From NCBI GenBank assembly GCA_039179985.1, contig JBCDED010000002.1, forward strand, positions 31,933 to 95,932: a stretch of 64,000 nt of DNA. The letters run 5' to 3'. Positions 50,909 through 60,119 of the stretch are shown piece by piece (within the stretch, counting starts at the first letter, position 1; every line of letters starts with the position of its first letter). A model generated the notes under the pieces. The model was given only the letters and a program-made list of their open reading frames with translations. It was not told the origin of the DNA and made no database searches. The stretch comes from JBCCMQ01 sp039179985 (lineage in GTDB: Bacteria > Pseudomonadota > Alphaproteobacteria > Rhodobacterales > Rhodobacteraceae). A program made the position numbers and the translations under genes.

Positions 50909-51967
50909 TTATCCCTCGGGGATCAGCAGAGAGGCGTCGCCGTAGGAAAAGAAGCGGTAGTGTTCGCGGATCGCGTGGGCGTAGAGGTCCATGATCCGGT
51001 CTTTGCCCATCAGGGCGGATACCAGCATCATCAAGGTTGACTTTGGCAGGTGGAAATTGGTCATTAGCCCGTCGGCCATGCGAAAACTGTAGCCGGGATA
51101 GATGAAGATTTCTGTAGCACCCGACCAGGGTGCAAGGCGACCGTCGGCGGTCGCCGCGGTTTCCAGCACACGCAGCGCCGTGGTGCCCACCGGGATGATC
51201 CGCCCGCCCGCGGCACGCGCGGCGTTGATCGCCCTTGCAGCATCCGGGGTGATATCGCCCGTCTCAGCGTGCATGCGGTGGTCTTTTACATCGTCGACCT
51301 TCACCGGAAGGAAGGTGCCGGCGCCGACGTGGAGGGTGACAAAGGTCATGCCGACGCCGCGCGCGCGCAGCGCGCTGAGAAGCGGTTCATCGAAATGAAG
51401 AGAGGCCGTGGGCGCCGCCACGGCGCCGGTGTTGCGTGCCCAGACGGTCTGATAATCCGTCAGATCGCGCGCGTCCGCCGGGCGTTTGGCCGCGATGTAG
51501 GGTGGCAGCGGCATGGCCCCGCTGCGTGCGAGCGCGGCCTCGAAGTCTTCGCCGTCCTGGTCGAAATCCAATGTCGCCTGCCCGGTCCCCACGCTGCGCA
51601 CCTGCGCCGTAAACCCGTCGCCAAAATCCAGCGTATCGCCGGGCCGCAATTTCCGCAGGGGCCGCGCGAGCGCGGTCCAGCCGCCTGCTGCCTCCGGCGC
51701 CATGAGCGTCACGTTCACGCGCGCCTCGATCACTGCGCCGTCAGGACCCATCCGCCGCCGGACACCTTCAAGCCGCGCCGGAATGACCTTGGTGTCGTTG
51801 AGCACCAGCATGTCGCCGGGCCTCAGCAAATCGGGCAGGTCCGTCACCCGCAGATCGCGCGTTTCGTTGCCTTTCGCATAAAGAAGTCGCGCCGAAGAGC
51901 GCGGTGACGCGGGGCGCGTGGCGATCCGGTCTTCGGGCAGTTCGAAATCGAAGTCTTCCAGCTTCAC
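50909..51967 (-). CDS. queA: tRNA preQ1(34) S-adenosylmethionine ribosyltransferase-isomerase
   Basis: A 352-residue enzyme that transfers the ribosyl part of SAM to preQ1 at tRNA position 34, making epoxyqueuosine. Family marks: FDFELPEDRIATRPASPR at the N-terminus, NDTKVIPARLEG (about 56-67), TLHVGAGTFLPVKVDD (about 220) and NFHLPKSTLMMLVSAL near the end. The GTG start at 51967 overlaps the stop of the upstream AsmA-like gene by 4 nt (GTGA), so a tRNA-modification gene is translationally coupled to an envelope gene. Confidence 0.96.
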   Translation of the reverse strand: MKLEDFDFELPEDRIATRPASPRSSARLLYAKGNETRDLRVTDLPDLLRPGDMLVLNDTKVIPARLEGVRRRMGPDGAVIEARVNVTLMAPEAAGGWTALARPLRKLRPGDTLDFGDGFTAQVRSVGTGQATLDFDQDGEDFEAALARSGAMPLPPYIAAKRPADARDLTDYQTVWARNTGAVAAPTASLHFDEPLLSALRARGVGMTFVTLHVGAGTFLPVKVDDVKDHRMHAETGDITPDAARAINAARAAGGRIIPVGTTALRVLETAATADGRLAPWSGATEIFIYPGYSFRMADGLMTNFHLPKSTLMMLVSALMGKDRIMDLYAHAIREHYRFFSYGDASLLIPEG

Positions 51968-54900
51968 TGGCCGCGGTCCCCCTGCCGGCGGCGGAGGATA
52001 TCGCGCAGGCGCCCGGGCGCCAAAAGCGAAGCCGGGTTGACGATCACCCGGGGCGCGGCCTGCGCGCCCTGGATAGAGTAGTTCACGCCGAAAAGCCCTT
52101 CGCCCTGGCGCGCCACCATCTGACCAAGCGCGTTGAGAACAAAAACAGGCGAGACGACGCCCTGAATATCCAGCGTCTCGTTCACAAGGTTGATGTCGCC
52201 GCGTGCCGTCAATCCCATGGCTGGAGAGATCGCGCTGGAATCGATGATGGACAGCCGGTCCGGGGTGAGCAGAAAATCTGCTTGGATCTGGGGAAAGCTC
52301 AGGCCTGTTCCCGTCAGCTGATCGAGAATGCCCACGATGCTGACCGCCGAAAGGATCTCGGCCAGAATGGGGGCATCCTTGATGCGGGAATCGTCGATCG
52401 TCAGACGACCATTGTAGCTTCCATCAGACGTCGTGGGGTTCAGCGACAGCGACAGTGTTCCGCCCAGGACGTTTGGCGAAATACCCGCCGAGGCCAGCGC
52501 CGCGCCAGCGTCTGTGCTGCGCACCGATATCGAACTGCCGTTGCCGGTCGGGAAGAGAGCGCCCGTGATGGGCGCGCGCCCGTTTATCCGAGCCGTGAAG
52601 TTCCCCATCAGCGTCTCGTCCGCGGGAAAATCCGCCGCGAACCCAGTCAGTGCAATCTCTGGCGACACCACCACCCGGTCGAGTCGCACCGACAACGGGC
52701 CGCGGTCTTCACCGCCGCTGTCCGGCAGACCAGAGACGTCGAGCGTGCCGCCGAGGATATCGATCGCTGGTTCCTGCCCTGTCCCCTGCCCCCGGACGCG
52801 CACTTCACCGTCGAACCAGTCGAGGATGACAATGCGGTCAAACTGGGCGTCTTGCAACTCGCCCGAGGACGACAGGCGAACGCGTCCGTTGACCGAAAGA
52901 CCCGGCGCATCCAGACGCAGCCGCTCGACCTGGGTGCCGTCGCTCAGGGACAGATCCAGCTCAAAGGGCGCTGGTGTCTCGCGCGATTTGCTCCAGCCGA
53001 TGTCCTCAAGTGACAGGGCCGCCCCGGCGAGATCCGAGCGCAGTTCCAGCGTTTCCGGCCCGTCCCGGCCAAGCGCAATCTCCACATCGGCGAAGGCACG
53101 GCCAGACAAAGTCACCGGCACGCCGGACGCGAACTCGGAAAGGGTGTCTGGCGTGACCGTCAACCGCCCGCTGACGGTGCTCTGGCCGGTGCCGTCCTGT
53201 TCGGGGGTCTGCGTCCATGCCCCGTCAAAGGGTACACCGTCCACCAGGAATCGCCCGCCCACGCGAACCCCACTGCCGGGCGCCAGTTCAACATCCAGGC
53301 GCTCGGACGTCAGAACGCGGCCTGGAAAAAGCGCCTCGGACCGCACGCCCCGCACCTCGGCCTTTGCAGTGATGTCGACTTCTTCGATGGGCAGATCCTT
53401 GACCAGCGGCATCCCGAGCGTTGCGTGAACTTCAGCGGTTCCCGTGGCAAAGTCCGGTGCTCTATCCGCTTTCTTGAAGACCTCCAGGGGCGGTTCGTCG
53501 AGCAACGAAAGGGTCGCTTCCAGCGACCCCGCCGCGCGGATATCTACGTCGCCCGGGGTCGGTCTGAGCGATACATCGGGAATGGTGAACACCGTACCCG
53601 ACGCGTCGAGGTTTCCGCCTTCGGGCGCTGTAACAAAGCCTTCGGCAACGACGATCGAAAGACGATCGTCGGCAAGCGTCCCGTAGCCGTCTACGTCCCA
53701 GCCCTGTGGCAGATCGGGCTGGAAGGTGACGCGGCCGTCAGAGAATGCGAAATTTGCCGCGTATCTGACCGACCCGTCCGGGGCCAGACGCACCGACGCA
53801 AAGGCATCTGAGAAATCGGCCTCGTGCACGTTCAGCGCGATCCAATCGCGTGCATTGGGCGCAAAGATCCGCGGCCAGAGCGCGACGAGCGTGTCGGCAT
53901 CGGCGTGTGGCACTTCTGCGTCAAGGGACACATTCAGCCCGTCTTCGGACCCCAGGACCTGCCCCGACGCCTGAAGCCGGGCGGCACCCGAGGCGACCGA
54001 CAGTCGGCCGAGATCAAGCTGGAAGGGATCGAAGGCTAGCCGGAGGTCGGCCGATCCGTAGTCCAGCTCAATCGTCCGTTCCAGAAAATCGCTTGGGTGG
54101 ACGGTGGCGGACGTGACCTGTATCTGCGCAACATTCCCGCGTCCACCAACGTCGGCCAGCACCTGCCCCTCGGCGGTCAGATCAAGGTCGCTTGTCTGGA
54201 CTTCAAAGGCATCGAGCCGCAGGAGGTTCTCGCGCGGCACGAAGGTGAAATACCCCTGCACGCGTTCCAGAATCACAATACGCTCGGCGCCGGGCAGTGT
54301 GAGACGGCCCTCCCCGAGTGCCAGTGTCCCGCTGAAAGCCGCGGGCGCACCGCTCGCGTCGAGCGTTCCGCGTGCGGCGCCTGACACAGGGGCCTCCACC
54401 AGTGAGAGCCATTCCAACCCCGCCGCCAGATCCGCCAGTTCGCGCGTGGGGACATTGTCGAATTCAATCGAAAGATCGGCGCTAGTGCCTGCGGCGGGCA
54501 GGCTTGCCGTGACATTCAGGCGGCCCGGTCCCTCGTCCCCCGACAGCGATACGCCGAAGGCCAGATCAAGATTGCCGCCTTCTCTGATCAGGCGAACCGT
54601 TCCGTCGGGCACGCTCCAGATCCGGTCCAGCGTAGCATCGTCGATCGTGACGACAACCCGGTCAACCGAGGCTTCGGCCAAGGACGCCAGCGCCGGTGTG
54701 GCCAAGAGCCCATTCAGCGTGTCGAAATAGAGAAACGGCGTCCAGTCCGTCGCGACGGGTGCATCGCCCAGACCGGGAAAGCTCAGGCTACCGTCGGCGC
54801 GGCGGCGCAGGCGCACGGACAACTCTTCAAGCCGCAAGCTTTCAAGGGCAATGCGCTGTTCAAAGAGCAACGCTTGGCGATCAATGGCGAGATCAACGGC

Positions 54901-55191
54901 ATCCGCGCCCATCAGAGCGCCCTGATCCGGCGCGTTCAGCGTCACCGCCGAAAGTCGCAACTGGGGTGTCCCCATGGCCCGCCAGACGAGGCTGACGTCC
55001 TCGAACTCAGCGCTCAGGGGGGCGATGGCTTCGGATAACCGTTCTGCGATCCGGTCTGCTACAGCCTCTGGCAGATCGGTGGTGCGGCCCGACAGGACCA
55101 CGGAGGCGAACAGAAACAGCAATAGCAGCAGAACGACCAGGCTGAAGAGCGCTGCCAGTGTCGTGCCCAGTCCGGTCCGTACAAAGTTCAT
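51964..55191 (-). CDS. Large AsmA/YhdP-like (DUF3971) envelope protein
   Basis: A 1075-residue protein with one N-terminal membrane helix (about 8-33) and a long periplasmic beta-rich body made of repeated segments. The region after residue 300 resembles DUF3971 and the end (SVVGILDQLTG-like SAVSIVGILDQLTGTGLSF, then TARGDINLVNETLDIQGVV) resembles the AsmA C-terminal domain. Bridge-like AsmA proteins such as YhdP and TamB are thought to move phospholipids between inner and outer membranes; assignment to that role is by family. Coupled to queA downstream. The peroxiredoxin gene is divergent, 126 nt away. Confidence 0.85.
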   Translation of the reverse strand: MNFVRTGLGTTLAALFSLVVLLLLLFLFASVVLSGRTTDLPEAVADRIAERLSEAIAPLSAEFEDVSLVWRAMGTPQLRLSAVTLNAPDQGALMGADAVDLAIDRQALLFEQRIALESLRLEELSVRLRRRADGSLSFPGLGDAPVATDWTPFLYFDTLNGLLATPALASLAEASVDRVVVTIDDATLDRIWSVPDGTVRLIREGGNLDLAFGVSLSGDEGPGRLNVTASLPAAGTSADLSIEFDNVPTRELADLAAGLEWLSLVEAPVSGAARGTLDASGAPAAFSGTLALGEGRLTLPGAERIVILERVQGYFTFVPRENLLRLDAFEVQTSDLDLTAEGQVLADVGGRGNVAQIQVTSATVHPSDFLERTIELDYGSADLRLAFDPFQLDLGRLSVASGAARLQASGQVLGSEDGLNVSLDAEVPHADADTLVALWPRIFAPNARDWIALNVHEADFSDAFASVRLAPDGSVRYAANFAFSDGRVTFQPDLPQGWDVDGYGTLADDRLSIVVAEGFVTAPEGGNLDASGTVFTIPDVSLRPTPGDVDIRAAGSLEATLSLLDEPPLEVFKKADRAPDFATGTAEVHATLGMPLVKDLPIEEVDITAKAEVRGVRSEALFPGRVLTSERLDVELAPGSGVRVGGRFLVDGVPFDGAWTQTPEQDGTGQSTVSGRLTVTPDTLSEFASGVPVTLSGRAFADVEIALGRDGPETLELRSDLAGAALSLEDIGWSKSRETPAPFELDLSLSDGTQVERLRLDAPGLSVNGRVRLSSSGELQDAQFDRIVILDWFDGEVRVRGQGTGQEPAIDILGGTLDVSGLPDSGGEDRGPLSVRLDRVVVSPEIALTGFAADFPADETLMGNFTARINGRAPITGALFPTGNGSSISVRSTDAGAALASAGISPNVLGGTLSLSLNPTTSDGSYNGRLTIDDSRIKDAPILAEILSAVSIVGILDQLTGTGLSFPQIQADFLLTPDRLSIIDSSAISPAMGLTARGDINLVNETLDIQGVVSPVFVLNALGQMVARQGEGLFGVNYSIQGAQAAPRVIVNPASLLAPGRLRDILRRRQGDRGQ

Positions 55192-55317
55192 GGCTCTTGC
55201 CCGTGGCCGCGCCCTGGTTTCGCCCGCCCGTACATCGCGCCGCCGGTCGGAACGCAGGCCTTTCTTTTCTTTGGTGTCCGCCTAGAACGAAAGGAGAGAA
55301 AACGCAATCTTGAGGAC

Positions 55318-55788
55318 ATGTCAGAAATGCTCGACGCCGGACAGGCTGCCCCCGACTTTACGCTGCCCCAGGACGGGGGCGAAGATGTTACTTTGTCGGC
55401 TCTGAAAGGCGGGCCGGTGGTGCTGTATTTCTACCCGCGTGATGACACCTCAGGCTGCACGAAGGAAGCAATCGCCTTCACGGGGCTTTTGGATGACTTT
55501 GCCGGTTCGGGCGCCAAGGTCTTCGGGATCTCGAAAGACACCGTGGCCAAGCACGAAAAGTTCCGCGCAAAGCATGACCTGGGTGTGGGCCTTTTGTCCG
55601 ATGCCGAAAGCGACGTCTGCGAAAAATACGGGACCTGGGTCGAAAAGCAGATGTACGGCAAAAAGTACTTCGGGATCGAACGCAGCACCTTCTTGATCGG
55701 AGCCGACGGGACGGTCGCACAGGTCTGGCGCAAGGTGAAGGTGCCCGGCCATGCCGAAGAGGTGCTCGGGGCCGTGCGCGCCCTGTGA
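55318..55788 (+). CDS. bcp: Thioredoxin-dependent peroxiredoxin (BCP/PrxQ)
   Basis: A 156-residue peroxiredoxin that reduces hydroperoxides. The peroxidatic Cys47 is in YPRDDTSGCTKEAIAF; the usual TPGC is TSGC here, and there is no Cys five residues on, where E. coli Bcp has its resolving cysteine. A second cysteine, Cys101 (DVCEKYG), might act or the enzyme may be 1-Cys. TTGAGGAC precedes the ATG. Its TGA overlaps the GTG of the next gene (GTGA). Confidence 0.94.
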   Translation: MSEMLDAGQAAPDFTLPQDGGEDVTLSALKGGPVVLYFYPRDDTSGCTKEAIAFTGLLDDFAGSGAKVFGISKDTVAKHEKFRAKHDLGVGLLSDAESDVCEKYGTWVEKQMYGKKYFGIERSTFLIGADGTVAQVWRKVKVPGHAEEVLGAVRAL

Positions 55789-56609
55789 CGACCCTGACGG
55801 AGCAGGCCTGCGAGGTTCTGACGACCGCCGGCGGGCGCGCCAAAACGGCGCTGTCGCGAACCCATGCAGAGGCCTGGTTTACCGCGCGCGCCAGCGACAA
55901 GGCCTATGAGGTGGGCCAGGCCGCGCCACCGCTCAGGCCCGCGCGCCCAGAGGCGCCGGTCTTGCTTTCGCCCCGGGACGTCCCGCGCCGCAGGCCCGGA
56001 ACCCTCGAAGGCCGAATTGCGATCCTTCATGCTGTGGCGCACATCGAACTCAACGCCGTGGATCTGCATTGGGATCTGATCGCACGGTTTGGCCATGTGG
56101 ATATGCCGCCGGGATTTTACGACGACTGGGTCCGCGCCGCAGACGAAGAGGCCAAGCATTTCAACCTGGTGTGCGATTGCCTTGAGGCTCTTGGCAGCCA
56201 CTATGGCGCCCTGCCAGCGCATGCGGGCATGTGGCGAGCCGCGGAAAACACCAGCGAGGATATCATGGGGCGCCTTGCCGTCGTGCCCATGGTGCTGGAG
56301 GCACGCGGTCTCGACGTGACGCCCGGCATGATCGAGATCTTCGCCAAGGCGCGCGACGCCCAGGCCGTCGCCGCGCTGGAGATCATCTATGGCGAGGAAG
56401 TCGCTCATGTGGCCTATGGCTCGAAGTGGTTCCACTTCCTCTGCGGACGGATGGGGGAAGATCCAAAGCCTCTTTTTCAGGCACTTGTGAAAAAGTACTT
56501 CCATGGCCCGCTGAAGCCGCCGTTCAATGAAGAAAAGCGCGCCGAAGCCGGAATCCCCCCTGATTTTTACTGGCCATTGGCCGATTGCCGTCCGGAAACA
56601 ACTGGCTAG
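55785..56609 (+). CDS. DUF455 ferritin-like protein
   Basis: A 274-residue, mainly helical, ferritin-like protein. Carboxylate and histidine pairs that could bind a di-iron centre are seen: HAVAHIELNAVDLHWDLI (about 84-101), ADEEAKHFNLVCDCL (about 122-136), MVLEARGLDVTPGMIE and YGEEVAHVAYGSKWF (about 202-216). The family's reaction is unknown; it is distantly related to the MiaE type. It starts with GTG overlapping the bcp stop by 4 nt, which hints at a shared role in oxidant or iron handling. Confidence 0.88.
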   Translation: MTTLTEQACEVLTTAGGRAKTALSRTHAEAWFTARASDKAYEVGQAAPPLRPARPEAPVLLSPRDVPRRRPGTLEGRIAILHAVAHIELNAVDLHWDLIARFGHVDMPPGFYDDWVRAADEEAKHFNLVCDCLEALGSHYGALPAHAGMWRAAENTSEDIMGRLAVVPMVLEARGLDVTPGMIEIFAKARDAQAVAALEIIYGEEVAHVAYGSKWFHFLCGRMGEDPKPLFQALVKKYFHGPLKPPFNEEKRAEAGIPPDFYWPLADCRPETTG

Positions 56610-56716
56610 CCTTCGGCAACCGATCGGCAAGATTTTGCCACTATGACGGGGCCTTGCACAGATTTGCCATAACTTTGGCCATTTTCCTTGCGAGCGATGT
56701 CACAGGCAAGTAACCC

Positions 56717-56739
56717 ATTGTCCATCTATTGGGGACAAT
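56717..56739. promoter_or_regulatory. Inverted repeat upstream of the M23 peptidase-bactofilin operon
   Basis: ATTGTCC (56717-56723) and GGACAAT (56733-56739) are exact inverted repeats with a 9-nt spacer, 21 nt before the GTG at 56761. It could be an operator or a leader hairpin next to the ribosome site. Several TTGCCA copies lie upstream (about 56635-56690), and GGCAA/TTGCC forms a hairpin near 56629. Confidence 0.45.
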
Positions 56740-56760
56740 AACGAAACGACAGGCAATGGC

Positions 56761-58101
56761 GTGAGAGAAGCACTCGTCGCTCATATCCACACTTCAATGG
56801 AACGCATCTTTCCGGAGAAGCGTCTCTTTATCAGAGCAGGCGATGAAACCCGATTCATCCGATTGCGCCCGGGCACACAGGCCGCCGCCTGGATCGGCAC
56901 CGCGGTGGTCGTCGGCTGGACCATCGTTTCCACCTCCATCCTGATTATGGATTCGATCGGCGCAGGGTCCCTGCGCGATCAGGCCAAACGCGATCAGGCG
57001 CTCTATGAGGCGCGTCTGGCTGAGCTGTCCCAGGAACGCGACAAACGCGCAATGGAGGCGCACGCGGCGCATGAGCGGTTTACGATCGCGCTGGAGGAAG
57101 TTTCGGAAATGCAGACGGCGCTCCTGGTCTCAGAGGACCGGCGCCGCGAGCTGGAAACCGGCATCGACGTGATCCAGAAAACCCTGCGCACCGCCATGTC
57201 GGAACGCGACAGCGCGCGCGATGAGCTGTCGATGGTGATTGCCGAAGCCAACCGCGACGGCACGCGCGTTCAGACCGACGCCGCCCAGATGGCGGAAATG
57301 GAAGCCACGGTCGAGATGCTGAGCGCTGCGTTGAGCGACAGCGCGCGCGAGAAATCTCAGATCGACGGCGACGCCGACGATGCGATCCTGATGGCCGAGA
57401 CGCTGGAACGCGATCTTGAACTTATGCAGGACCGCAACGACCGTATCTTCCGCCAGCTCGAAGAGGCCGTGGCGACCTCCATGGCCCCGCTTGGCGATAT
57501 GTTCGAAACCGTGGGACTGCCCACCGACCGCATCATCGAAGAGGTACGCCGCTCCTACTCGGGGGCTGGCGGCCCTTTGACGCCGATCAGCATGTCCACC
57601 AAGGGCGAGCCCATGGACTCTGACACGCTGCGCACGAATGCACTGCTTGAGGACCTCGACAATCTCAATCTCTACAGGCTTGCTATTGAGAATGTTCCGT
57701 TTTCGCAGCCTGTCTTCGCCCCGACGCGGTTCACGAGCGGCTTTGGCATGCGCAGCGATCCCTTTGGTCGCGGGCGCCGCATGCATAACGGTGTCGACTT
57801 TGCCGGCAAGCACGGAATTCCGATCCATGCAACCGCTGTGGGAACCGTGGTTTTTGCTGGCTGGCAAGGCGGTTACGGGCGCGTGGTGAAGATCAGGCAT
57901 GCGCAAGGATTTGAAACCACCTACGCCCATCTCGCCAGAATCAGCGTGAAAAAAGGGGAAAAGGTCTCGCGCGGTGACCGCATAGGTGATATGGGAAACT
58001 CTGGACGTTCCACCGGCACCCATCTTCACTATGAGGTGCGGATCGACGGCAAACCGGTCAATCCGATGACATACATCAAGGCAGCCAGAGATGTTTTCTA
58101 A
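56761..58101 (+). CDS. M23 family peptidoglycan endopeptidase with coiled coil
   Basis: A 446-residue envelope protein: short cytoplasmic N-terminus, one membrane helix (about 43-65), a long coiled coil (about 68-240), a linker, then a LytM/M23 zinc peptidase domain. Zinc ligands and active histidines are present: His342 and Asp346 in MHNGVDFAG, His421 and His423 in GTHLHYEV. So unlike EnvC-type activators the catalytic site looks intact. A later in-frame ATG at 56797 is an alternative start. It overlaps the bactofilin gene by 11 nt; this gene pair is known to act together in localised cell-wall remodelling and cell shape. Confidence 0.93.
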   Translation: MREALVAHIHTSMERIFPEKRLFIRAGDETRFIRLRPGTQAAAWIGTAVVVGWTIVSTSILIMDSIGAGSLRDQAKRDQALYEARLAELSQERDKRAMEAHAAHERFTIALEEVSEMQTALLVSEDRRRELETGIDVIQKTLRTAMSERDSARDELSMVIAEANRDGTRVQTDAAQMAEMEATVEMLSAALSDSAREKSQIDGDADDAILMAETLERDLELMQDRNDRIFRQLEEAVATSMAPLGDMFETVGLPTDRIIEEVRRSYSGAGGPLTPISMSTKGEPMDSDTLRTNALLEDLDNLNLYRLAIENVPFSQPVFAPTRFTSGFGMRSDPFGRGRRMHNGVDFAGKHGIPIHATAVGTVVFAGWQGGYGRVVKIRHAQGFETTYAHLARISVKKGEKVSRGDRIGDMGNSGRSTGTHLHYEVRIDGKPVNPMTYIKAARDVF

Positions 58102-58618
58102 AAGCAGGATCAACGAGCCCGGTCCCAAGCAGGGCGAAGAAAAGAAACCAGCCGCCCCGGCGGCGCAAAAACCACCAGCGAGTACGAGCACGCCCATGAC
58201 AGAAACGCCGGCGACGCCGAAATCCAAGGCGCCACCTTCCCTCCTCTCCTCGGATCTGATCGTCAAAGGAAACCTGAAGACGACCGGCGACATTCAAGTC
58301 GAAGGCACTGTAGAGGGCGACATCCGCGCGCATCTTCTGACGGTCGGCGATGGCGCCACCGTCAAGGGTGAAGTGGTGGCCGACGATGTCGTGATCAATG
58401 GCCGCATTGTTGGCCGTGTGCGGGGTCTGAAGGTGCGGCTGACATCGACGGCACGCGTCGAGGGCGATATCATCCACAAGACGATCGCAATCGAGTCCGG
58501 TGCCCATTTCGAAGGGTCTGTGCAACGCCAGGACGATCCGATCTCATCGGGTTCAGGCGGCGGCAAGCCCACCGCGGCGCCAACCACGCCCGAGGCGAAG
58601 GCGGCCGCGCAAGCCTGA
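58091..58618 (+). CDS. Bactofilin
   Basis: A 175-residue polymer-forming cytoskeletal protein. About 48 disordered N-terminal residues rich in Pro, Lys and Ala are followed by the central beta-helix bactofilin domain (about 52-145: SDLIVKGNLKTTGDIQVEG, EGDIRAHLLTVGDGATVKGE, GRVRGLKVRLTSTARVEGD) and a flexible C-terminal tail. It forms nucleotide-free filaments on the inner membrane that position the coupled M23 peptidase. It overlaps that gene by 11 nt. Confidence 0.95.
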   Translation: MFSKSRINEPGPKQGEEKKPAAPAAQKPPASTSTPMTETPATPKSKAPPSLLSSDLIVKGNLKTTGDIQVEGTVEGDIRAHLLTVGDGATVKGEVVADDVVINGRIVGRVRGLKVRLTSTARVEGDIIHKTIAIESGAHFEGSVQRQDDPISSGSGGGKPTAAPTTPEAKAAAQA

Positions 58619-58631
58619 CGACAGGCAAGAC

Positions 58632-60119
58632 ATGACAGACCTCAGAGGCGGCGCTGGAAAACGGCCCGCCTTTTTTGATTCAGACTTCTGTGCAGCCTCC
58701 CGCCGCCGCCTGGTTCTGATCGCCGCCGTTCTGGCCTCGGCGCTTGGCTTTATCGACGGCACTGTTGTCGCCATCGCCCTTCCGGCCATGCGCGACAGCC
58801 TTGGTGCAGGTCTGGCGGGCGCCCAGTGGATCTCGAACGCCTATATGCTGCCCCTCGGCGCGCTCATCCTTGTGGGGGGCGCCGCCGGGGACCGGTTTGG
58901 CCTTGGCCGTATCTTTGCGGGCGGTATTGCACTTTTTGTCATCGCGTCGCTCTTCTGCGCCGTCGCGCCGACCACCGAAACCCTGATCGCGGCCCGCGTC
59001 GCCCAGGGGATCGGAGCTGCCTTCATGGTGCCTGGATCGCTGGCGATAATCTCGCGCACCTACCCGCGCGAAGAGCGCGGGCGCGCCATCGGCATCTGGG
59101 CGGCGGCTTCAGCCATGACCACGGCGCTTGGTCCGATCATAGGCGGGCTCGTGCTCAGCTTTGGCGGGCCGGAAACCTGGCGGCTGATCTTCGCGGTGAA
59201 CCTCCCCCTTGGCGCACTGGCGCTCTGGCTTCTCTGGCGCAGCGTCGAGCGCGACAAGCCTCGGACCGACCGCCCCCTTGATGTACCCGGCGCGCTATTG
59301 GCCACCTTGGGGCTGGGCCTGGTCGCCTGGGCGCTGACCGGCAGCGAGCACGGAGACGACACCGCACCGCAAATGCTGCCGCTCGCCGTCGGGTTTGCGG
59401 CACTTCTGGCTTTCGTCGCCGTCGAAGCGCGCAGCGCGCATCCCATGGTCCCCCTCGCGCTTTTCAAAAGCCGTGTGTTTTCAGCGGCGAACCTCTTGAC
59501 CTTTACGCTTTACTTCGGGCTCTCCGCGCTGCTTTTCTACCTGCCCATGACAGTCATCGGTGGTTGGGGTCTGCACGAGGCAACCGTCAGCCTGACGCTG
59601 GTTCCGCTGACGGTTTTCATCTCGGCCATGTCTGGTCCTGTGGGATCCTGGGCAGACCGCGTAGGCCCTGGCCTGCCCATAGGCATCGGCGCAGCACTTG
59701 TTGCCATCGCTCAGGTCGCAATCGCCCTCGGGATGCCGTACCAGAACTTCTGGGGTCTGCTCTTTCCCGCCATGTGCCTTTTTGGCCTAGGCATGGGATT
59801 TGTGGTCAGCCCGCTGTCGACAGCGGTCATGGGCGCCGTCGACGAAGAGGCCTCGGGCACCGCATCGGGTGTGAACAACGCCGTGGCCCGGGTGGCCGGT
59901 CTGATCGCCGTGGCCGCCATGGGCGGCGTGGCAGCGGCGGCGTACGACGCGGCAAGCGGGTCCGCAGGTTTCGGTAGCCTCTCAGCCGAGCCGGGACACG
60001 CAGCCGCCTCAAGCACTGCCTTCGCGGCCGTGGCCTGGGCGACGGCAGGCTTGTCGGCCCTCTCCGCGCTGGTGGCCTTCTTCGGGATCAGGGACAAGGC
60101 CGCTCAGACAGGATCGTAG
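58632..60119 (+). CDS. MFS exporter, DHA2 (EmrB/QacA) type
   Basis: A 495-residue drug-exporter-like protein with about 14 membrane helices. The motifs are LDFIDGTVV-like ALGFIDGTVVAIALPAMRDSL in helix 1, GDRFGLGRIFAGGI for the A motif between helices 2 and 3, and the C motif VPGSLAIISRTYP/ALGPIIGGLV in helix 5. Substrate unknown. It starts 13 nt after bactofilin, so it may share the transcript. No EmrA-like partner is adjacent. Its 3' end overlaps the convergent DUF2189 gene by 16 nt. Confidence 0.92.
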   Translation: MTDLRGGAGKRPAFFDSDFCAASRRRLVLIAAVLASALGFIDGTVVAIALPAMRDSLGAGLAGAQWISNAYMLPLGALILVGGAAGDRFGLGRIFAGGIALFVIASLFCAVAPTTETLIAARVAQGIGAAFMVPGSLAIISRTYPREERGRAIGIWAAASAMTTALGPIIGGLVLSFGGPETWRLIFAVNLPLGALALWLLWRSVERDKPRTDRPLDVPGALLATLGLGLVAWALTGSEHGDDTAPQMLPLAVGFAALLAFVAVEARSAHPMVPLALFKSRVFSAANLLTFTLYFGLSALLFYLPMTVIGGWGLHEATVSLTLVPLTVFISAMSGPVGSWADRVGPGLPIGIGAALVAIAQVAIALGMPYQNFWGLLFPAMCLFGLGMGFVVSPLSTAVMGAVDEEASGTASGVNNAVARVAGLIAVAAMGGVAAAAYDAASGSAGFGSLSAEPGHAAASSTAFAAVAWATAGLSALSALVAFFGIRDKAAQTGS

